The notes beneath the pieces are model-generated. The model had not been told where the DNA came from and did no database searches. It worked only from the letters and a program-made list of their open reading frames with translations. Below, piece after piece: positions 1 to 4,048 of a stretch of DNA of 6,567 nt. Every line of letters begins with the position of its first letter. Within the stretch, counting starts at the first letter, position 1. Both the position numbers and the translations under genes were made by a program. The DNA is from Ruminococcus sp. UBA4275 (GTDB taxonomy: Bacteria > Bacillota > Clostridia > Oscillospirales > Ruminococcaceae), in contig DGVV01000070.1 of NCBI GenBank assembly GCA_002395085.1, forward strand, positions 1 through 6,567. Reading direction: 5' to 3'.

Positions 1-321
1 GACTATGCTAATATTGTACCAAAGGAGCTGTACAAGAATGACACGGAATACTGTCACACGGCGCATCTGCCGCACGGCATGGATTTGTACAGAGCGAATG
101 TGCCGCACCGGACGATGTTGAAGCCGGAATTTGCCGCGGATGATACCTCCTATGATTTTGATGCCTTCCAAATGCAAGATGCGCTGTGCGGAAAAGTTTC
201 ATTTGCTTGCAGCAGCACGGCATCATCTGTACTGAACGCTGTTCCGCCTGAGCTTCCATTCGGTTCAGGCGGATTTTTATATCATTCGCGAAATGTCAGA
301 TATGGATTGAATGAAATTTAG
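1..321 (+). CDS. 3' part of an unrecognised reading frame, cut by the window edge
   Basis: Frame 1 is open from the first base to a TAG at 319-321, while the other two forward frames contain early stops (TAA at 9-11, TGA at 119-121). The first 55 or so residues look protein-like, with segments such as HGMDLYRANVPHRTMLKPEF and DDTSYDFDAF. From about base 190 the translation becomes less convincing. The frame runs straight through the terminator at 243-278, which is abnormal for a real gene end. Either the original stop was lost, or a frameshift occurred: frame 2 has a stop at 233-235, just before the terminator. I recognise no family. It ends before the promoter at 330-358, so it is not part of the following operon. 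That the segment near the left edge is coding is plausible. The true C-terminus is doubtful. Confidence 0.35.
   Translation, partial: DYANIVPKELYKNDTEYCHTAHLPHGMDLYRANVPHRTMLKPEFAADDTSYDFDAFQMQDALCGKVSFACSSTASSVLNAVPPELPFGSGGFLYHSRNVRYGLNEI
243..278 (+). terminator. Rho-independent terminator
   Basis: An 11-bp stem (243-253 with 263-273, containing one G-U pair; core CCGCCTGA/TCAGGCGG) encloses a 9-base loop and is followed at once by TTTTT (274-278). This is a good intrinsic terminator. It separates the upstream transcription unit from the operon that starts near 365. It lies inside the open frame that runs to 321, which suggests that the last part of that frame is not translated in a functional product. 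Confidence 0.8.
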
Positions 322-329
322 AAATCCTA

Positions 330-358
330 TTGACTCTATATGAAATATGTGCTATAAT
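330..358 (+). promoter_or_regulatory. SigA-type promoter of the ligase/amidotransferase operon
   Basis: TTGACT (330-335) and a perfect TATAAT (353-358) are separated by exactly 17 bases, so only one base differs from consensus. The predicted transcription start is near 365, giving a leader of about 46 bases before the ATG at 411. It is the only strong promoter seen before the three genes. Its -35 box overlaps the TTG at 330 that could be taken as an upstream start of the first ligase, which argues against that start. Confidence 0.88.
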
Positions 359-361
359 AAA

Positions 362-380
362 GCATACTGAACCGGTATGC
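362..380. promoter_or_regulatory. Candidate operator: palindrome over the predicted transcription start
   Basis: GCATAC (362-367) and GTATGC (375-380) form perfect 6-bp arms around a 7-base spacer, four bases downstream of the -10 box. The position suits a repressor site, and the same bases could form a small hairpin at the RNA 5' end. No known regulator motif is recognised, and a 6-bp inverted repeat can arise by chance. Confidence 0.3.
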
Positions 381-398
381 AAACAAGCGCTGAATATT

Positions 399-406
399 GA
401 GGTGAG
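399..406 (+). promoter_or_regulatory. Ribosome-binding site that fixes the start of the first ligase
   Basis: GAGGTGAG sits four bases before the ATG at 411 and downstream of the promoter. It selects 411 over the in-frame TTG at 330, which lies within the promoter. The same GAGGTGA core recurs before the second ligase (1792-1798, overlapping the first gene's stop codon) and as AGGTGAG before the third gene. Confidence 0.85.
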
Positions 407-410
407 AATC

Positions 411-1793
411 ATGGAGCCTGCACTGAGACAAGCAATCTATGACAAGTATATTGCACCGACGCAAAAGCAAAGGCCGGATTATATCGGCGTTGAAATTGAA
501 ATGCCCGTTGTGAACCTTGCAGATGAACCTGTTGACGAAGCGATTGCGCTTGCGGCAGCGGAACAGTTTGCAGCGCATTTCGGATTTCAGATTACCGGAC
601 GGGGTTCAGACGGCAATTTCACTTCCGCACAGGACAGCGCAACGGGAGATATTCTCTCGTTTGACTGCTGCTATTCCAATCTGGAACTGTCATTCGGCAA
701 GGCACACGGGCTGCTGGAAATCAAGGAACGCTTTGAGCAGTATGTCCGCTTCCTGAACGGAGAACTCCGCAAAAACGGCTATACACTCACCGGCATGGGC
801 GTTCACCCAAGCGCCAACATTAACCGCAATCAGCCGATCCAGAATGAGCGCTACCGGATGCTCTATCACTATCTGCACTCATATCCGCAGCACGCGAATG
901 AAGTCACGATGCGCTTTCATCAGCGCCCCGATTTCGGAACATTCACGAGCGCGTCACAGGTACAGTTAGATGTCGGCTTCGATGATCTGACCGATGTCAT
1001 CAATGTGTTCGGTCTGCTGGAGCCTTATAAATCGCTGCTGTTTGCAAATTCCTATCTGCCGGATTATCCGGACTGGCTCTGTGTGCGGAATATGCTCTGG
1101 GAGCGCAGTATGCAGGGGTACAATCCGCACAATGTCGGAATGTTCGAGCAGCAGATCACAACGGTTGATGAGCTGATCGACTATATCGGAACGCAGTCGA
1201 TCTACTGCACAATGCGTGACGGAAAATATATTGATTTCACACCGGTTCCGGTCGGGCAGTATTTCTCACAGGAATCAGTCGAGGGCGAATATTATGACGG
1301 AGAACGCTATCAGAAGATCGTGTTTAAGCCGGAAATCGGGGATCTGGAATATCTGCGCACCTTCAAATTTGAAGATCTGACCTTCCGCGGCACAATCGAA
1401 TACAGAAGCTCCTGCTGCCAGCCGCTTTCCGAGGCACTGACGGTTGCTGCATTCCATACCGGACTCAAGGAGCGGCTGCCCGAACTCAAGCATCTGCTGG
1501 AAAAAGACACCGTGATCTACCGGCACGGCTTCAATGCAGCAGAGCTGCAAAAGCTGCTTTCCAAGCGGAAAAAGCCGTATTTTATACAGGATGCTTTGAT
1601 TGAGCATCAGCTCATCCGCATTCTGGATCTGGCAGCGGACGGTCTGAAACAGCGCGGACTGGGCGAGGAAACGCTGCTTGTACCGCTTTATGACCGTGCA
1701 AAACGGCACAGCAATCCGGCAAATGATATGCTCAGAGGCATTGAAAACGGCGTACCGATCAGAAGCTTTATTGAACAATACGCTGCGATTTGA
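411..1793 (+). CDS. Glutamate-cysteine ligase family protein, GCS2/EgtA-like gamma-glutamyl ligase
   Basis: This 460-residue protein matches the GCS2 family, which includes plant glutamate-cysteine ligase and the ergothioneine enzyme EgtA. These enzymes use ATP to join the gamma-carboxyl of glutamate to an amine, usually that of cysteine. Visible hallmarks are IGVEIEMP (25-32, with E28 and E30 as probable metal ligands), D85 and E92, GMGVHP (128-133), TSASQVQLDV (179-188), LLFANS (209-214) and the EYR at 330-332 near the expected catalytic arginine. The D-x6-E spacing (85, 92) equals that of E. coli GshA D60/E67. Length fits the family, and there is no signal peptide, so it is cytoplasmic. 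The start at 411 is set by its ribosome-binding site. It is first in an operon with a second ligase and a class II amidotransferase-fold protein. Two CC pairs (86-87, 335-336) lie beside catalytic elements. The family is secure. The acceptor amine is unknown, and cysteine is only the default guess. Confidence 0.87.
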   Translation: MEPALRQAIYDKYIAPTQKQRPDYIGVEIEMPVVNLADEPVDEAIALAAAEQFAAHFGFQITGRGSDGNFTSAQDSATGDILSFDCCYSNLELSFGKAHGLLEIKERFEQYVRFLNGELRKNGYTLTGMGVHPSANINRNQPIQNERYRMLYHYLHSYPQHANEVTMRFHQRPDFGTFTSASQVQLDVGFDDLTDVINVFGLLEPYKSLLFANSYLPDYPDWLCVRNMLWERSMQGYNPHNVGMFEQQITTVDELIDYIGTQSIYCTMRDGKYIDFTPVPVGQYFSQESVEGEYYDGERYQKIVFKPEIGDLEYLRTFKFEDLTFRGTIEYRSSCCQPLSEALTVAAFHTGLKERLPELKHLLEKDTVIYRHGFNAAELQKLLSKRKKPYFIQDALIEHQLIRILDLAADGLKQRGLGEETLLVPLYDRAKRHSNPANDMLRGIENGVPIRSFIEQYAAI

Positions 1794-1802
1794 GGTGAAT
1801 GT

Positions 1803-2942
1803 ATGAGCAGCCATTTATTTGAGGGAAAATTCGGCATTGAGCGCGAAACACTCCGCGTAGACAGCTTCGGCAGACTGGCGCAGACACCGCATCCGTTCGG
1901 AGATGATCCGCATATTACGCGGGATTTCTGCGAAAATCAGATCGAACTGGTCACGCCGCCCTGCGGCAGCATTGCGAAGGCACTCTCATCGCTCGGTGAA
2001 CTGGATGCCCATGTGCGGAAAGTGCTTGCAGCACGCGGCGAATATCTCTGGCTTTACAGCAACCCGCCGCAGATTGAAAGCGAGGATGAGATTCCGATTG
2101 CAGCGTTTACCGGCGAACAGTCTTCCAAGCGGGCATACCGCGAATATCTGGAGCAGAAATACGGCAAAAGGCTGATGCTCTTTTCCGGCATCCACTTTAA
2201 TTTCTCATTCTCAGATGCCTTTCTGGATGAGATGAAACCGGCGCATGAAAATCCGCAGTGTTTCCGGAATGCGCTCTATCTGCGGCTGTACCGGCAGCTC
2301 ATGCGGCATAGCTGGCTGCTTGTCATGCTGACAGCCGCCAGTCCGTTTTATGACGCATCTCTTGACAAAATCGGAGATCATGGTATCATAAAAAGCAGAT
2401 ACGCCTCTATGCGAAACAGCGAACGCGGCTACTGGAATCCGTCAGTGCCGATTCTGGATCACCGGAATCTGAAAAGCTTCACGGACAGCATCCGGACATA
2501 TATTCACACCGGAACGCTGCATTCCGCGAGCGAACTCTATCTGCCGATACGGCTGAAACCGCGCGGCGAAAATTCGCTGGAAAGTCTTGCGGAAAACGGC
2601 GTTGACCATATCGAACTGCGGATGTTTGATCTGAATCCCGCTGCGCCGCTGGGCATGGACGCACGCGATTTGCAGTTTGCACATCTGCTGATGCTGTATC
2701 TGCTGACGCTGCCGGATTTTGATTTCACGCCGGATTTGCAGAGAAAAGCCGTCAGGGATCATCAGAATGCGGCACTGCTGAAACCGGATGCCGCACTGAC
2801 GGAACAGGCGGATGAGATCCTGCATAATATGGAATTGTATTTCTCTGCGTATGAAGATGCGCAGAGCATCATTGCATCTGAACGGCAAATACTCAGCCGT
2901 TCCCCGATATACAGCTGCTCATGCAGTTGTATCAATCAATGA
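1803..2942 (+). CDS. gshA: Compact GshA-type glutamate-cysteine ligase
   Basis: This 379-residue protein carries the signature of the proteobacterial GshA and bifunctional GshAB ligase domain. It shows FGIERETLRV (10-19; E13 and E15 align with E. coli E27 and E29), RDFCENQIELVTP (40-52; D41 and E48 align with D60 and E67), SGIHFNFS (128-135), ASPFYD (179-184), ELYLPIR (244-250) and IELRMFDLNP (270-279) followed by PLGMD. The family makes gamma-glutamylcysteine from glutamate, cysteine and ATP in the cytoplasm. It is much shorter than E. coli GshA (518 residues), mainly at the C-terminus, and has no ATP-grasp glutathione synthetase domain. The gene begins 9 bases after the first ligase, and its GAGGTGA ribosome-binding site overlaps that gene's stop, which suggests translational coupling. 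The predicted tail YSCSCSCINQ is odd and may reflect a frameshift near 2882-2895. The family is secure. True glutathione-pathway function is uncertain without GshB. Confidence 0.82.
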   Translation: MSSHLFEGKFGIERETLRVDSFGRLAQTPHPFGDDPHITRDFCENQIELVTPPCGSIAKALSSLGELDAHVRKVLAARGEYLWLYSNPPQIESEDEIPIAAFTGEQSSKRAYREYLEQKYGKRLMLFSGIHFNFSFSDAFLDEMKPAHENPQCFRNALYLRLYRQLMRHSWLLVMLTAASPFYDASLDKIGDHGIIKSRYASMRNSERGYWNPSVPILDHRNLKSFTDSIRTYIHTGTLHSASELYLPIRLKPRGENSLESLAENGVDHIELRMFDLNPAAPLGMDARDLQFAHLLMLYLLTLPDFDFTPDLQRKAVRDHQNAALLKPDAALTEQADEILHNMELYFSAYEDAQSIIASERQILSRSPIYSCSCSCINQ

Positions 2943-2943
2943 A

Positions 2944-2953
2944 GGAAGGTGAG
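2944..2953 (+). promoter_or_regulatory. Ribosome-binding site that fixes the start of the amidotransferase-fold gene
   Basis: GGAAGGTGAG lies five bases before the ATG at 2958. An in-frame GTG at 2949 falls inside this site. Starting there would place three residues before the Met-Cys that the class II amidotransferase fold needs at its N-terminus, so 2958 is the functional start. Confidence 0.85.
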
Positions 2954-2957
2954 AAAT

Positions 2958-3716
2958 ATGTGCGAGCTGCTCGGCTTCACATCATCCCGCAAAACGGATA
3001 TTTCTGCGTACCTGAAAACTTTTTATGCGCACAGTGTTCTGAATCCGCACGGATGGGGCATGATGTACGAGGATGGCATCAGAGTCATCCTGCGGGAAGC
3101 CGTCAGCGCAAATGAAAGCACTTTTCTCGCTGATTTCGTAGACTCCATGCAGCCGCAGAAGATCCTGCTGGCGCATATCCGCTATGCGACCGTCGGCACG
3201 GTCAGAGAGGAAAACTGTCATCCCTTCAGCGGCACGGATGATTCCGGCAGAGAGTGGACGATGATCCACAACGGCACAATCTTTCACGGCGAACACAATT
3301 ACCGGTATTCCGCACAGCAGCAGGGCGATACGGATTCCGAGCGATTTTTCCTCGCCCTGCTGGATGCAGTCAATCATCAGCTTGCGGGCGGCATCCCGAC
3401 AGACCGCGAACGATTTGAAGCGGTCAATCGTTTCATTGCAGACAATGCGCCGCGCAATAAGCTGAATCTGATCATCTATGACGGTGACCTGCTCTATGTC
3501 CATAAAAACCTGAAAAATACGCTGTGCTTCAAGCGGCTGGAAAACGGGATTGTCTTTTCGACCAGACCGCTTGACAGCGGCGTATGGATCCCGTTCCCGA
3601 TGACGCAGGTTATTGCATACCGCAGCGGACAGGAGGTCTTCCGCGGAGCCAGGCATAAGGGCGTTTTTGTCCCGCCGCTGGATTACATCACCGTCAACGA
3701 TGCAATGTATATATGA
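2958..3716 (+). CDS. Class II glutamine amidotransferase-fold protein (YafJ/EgtC/Dug3 type)
   Basis: This 252-residue protein begins MCELLGF. Removal of Met would expose Cys2 as the N-terminal nucleophile. Other hallmarks are NPHGWGMMY (29-37), AHIRYATVG (72-80, R75), NCHPF (86-90), IHNG (103-106; N105 and G106 are the expected oxyanion residues) and GDTDSE (123-128; D126 is the expected ligand of the glutamyl amino group). The protein is a lone amidotransferase domain with no synthetase partner domain. Such stand-alone members include EgtC, which removes glutamate from a gamma-glutamyl ergothioneine intermediate, and yeast Dug3, which cleaves the gamma-glutamyl bond of glutathione. YafJ itself has no clear function known to me. 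Next to two gamma-glutamyl ligases, a gamma-glutamyl amide hydrolase is the most likely role; providing ammonia is less likely. It starts 15 bases after the second ligase and is the last gene of the operon. Confidence 0.88.
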   Translation: MCELLGFTSSRKTDISAYLKTFYAHSVLNPHGWGMMYEDGIRVILREAVSANESTFLADFVDSMQPQKILLAHIRYATVGTVREENCHPFSGTDDSGREWTMIHNGTIFHGEHNYRYSAQQQGDTDSERFFLALLDAVNHQLAGGIPTDRERFEAVNRFIADNAPRNKLNLIIYDGDLLYVHKNLKNTLCFKRLENGIVFSTRPLDSGVWIPFPMTQVIAYRSGQEVFRGARHKGVFVPPLDYITVNDAMYI

Positions 3717-3796
3717 GACGCAGACCTGCTTTGACTGAATTGAACCAATAACATGATTGCAGCCGGCAGGTTTCTGCATTCTCATGCATAATACAC

Positions 3797-3843
3797 CAGC
3801 AGCACCCGATACGCCAAAGCGAAAAGCGTATCGGGTGCTGCTG
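3797..3843. terminator. 18-bp perfect stem-loop, possible terminator without a U-tract
   Basis: The arms 3797-3814 and 3826-3843 (CAGCAGCACCCGATACGC and its exact complement) enclose an 11-base A-rich loop. It lies 80 bases after the amidotransferase stop, where the operon transcript should end. No T-run follows on either strand, so it is not a classical intrinsic terminator. It may instead block RNA decay or be part of a dispersed repeat. The structure is certain and its role is inferred. Confidence 0.45.
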
Positions 3844-3968
3844 CATTCAGAGCTTCCTGTAATCCCGCTTCATCAGATGTATATTTGACAGTGTTTTCGA
3901 CAAAGTAACGGAGTCCCTACCGATTTTCATTGCAATCCCAACATAATATACAAATATTCAGCAGCCTA

Positions 3969-3997
3969 TTGACAAGTATCGTATATTATGATAATAT
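3969..3997 (+). promoter_or_regulatory. SigA-type promoter of the dockerin-protein gene
   Basis: A perfect TTGACA (3969-3974) is followed after 17 bases by TAATAT (3992-3997), with a TG at 3989-3990 giving an extended -10 element. GATAAT at 3990-3995 is an alternative -10 with a shorter 15-base spacer. Transcription would start near 4004, giving a leader of about 45 bases. The gene thus has its own promoter, separate from the upstream operon. Confidence 0.8.
3983..3997. promoter_or_regulatory. AT-rich palindrome covering the -10 region, possible operator
   Basis: ATATTATGATAATAT is a perfect palindrome with 7-bp arms around one central base, and an overlapping perfect palindrome ATAATATTAT spans 3991-4000. 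Another ATAATAT copy lies at 3943-3949. The position would suit a repressor, but AT-rich promoters produce such palindromes easily by chance. Confidence 0.22.
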
Positions 3998-4033
3998 TAT
4001 GGTATAGAATTTCAAATCTTTCAACGAACGGCG

Positions 4034-4041
4034 AAGGAGGT
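4034..4041 (+). promoter_or_regulatory. Ribosome-binding site of the dockerin-protein gene
   Basis: AAGGAGGT is a full-strength Shine-Dalgarno sequence seven bases before the ATG at 4049. It is stronger than the GAGGTGA-type sites of the upstream operon. Confidence 0.88.
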
Positions 4042-4048
4042 CGAAACC

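Larger units (their letters stand above)
3717..4048. other. Intergenic region between the operon and the dockerin gene
   Basis: These 332 bases contain no convincing + strand gene. From left to right they hold a weak interrupted stem (3720-3729 with 3766-3777, two runs of 5 bp around a 2-base bulge), an 18-bp perfect stem-loop (3797-3843), an AT-rich stretch, and the promoter and ribosome-binding site of the dockerin gene. On the minus strand a 44-codon open stretch (3785-3916, no ATG) and a 27-residue ATG frame (3847-3930) overlap each other. Both are too short to call as genes, though the longer one reads like a protein remnant. Confidence 0.7.

Noticed and set aside
285..292. TTCGCGAA palindrome between the terminator and the operon promoter
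   Set aside because: An 8-bp palindrome without further symmetry in its flanks is expected by chance and matches no regulator site I recognise.
330..410. Upstream extension of the first ligase from a TTG at 330
   Set aside because: The extension starts in the -35 box and lies mostly upstream of the predicted transcription start. The ATG at 411 has a strong ribosome-binding site and gives the family's normal N-terminus.
2949..2957. GTG at 2949 as start of the amidotransferase-fold gene
   Set aside because: It lies inside the ribosome-binding site and would bury the catalytic cysteine behind three extra residues plus Met.
2982..3785. 267-codon minus-strand frame opposite the amidotransferase-fold gene
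   Set aside because: The + strand frame has all the family motifs. The minus translation shows no family features and is cysteine- and arginine-rich, as shadows usually are.
3885..3913. TTGACA at 3885-3890 as a second promoter before the dockerin gene
   Set aside because: No acceptable -10 box lies 16-18 bases downstream (sequence near 3907-3913 is AACGGAG), and a much better promoter is present at 3969-3997.
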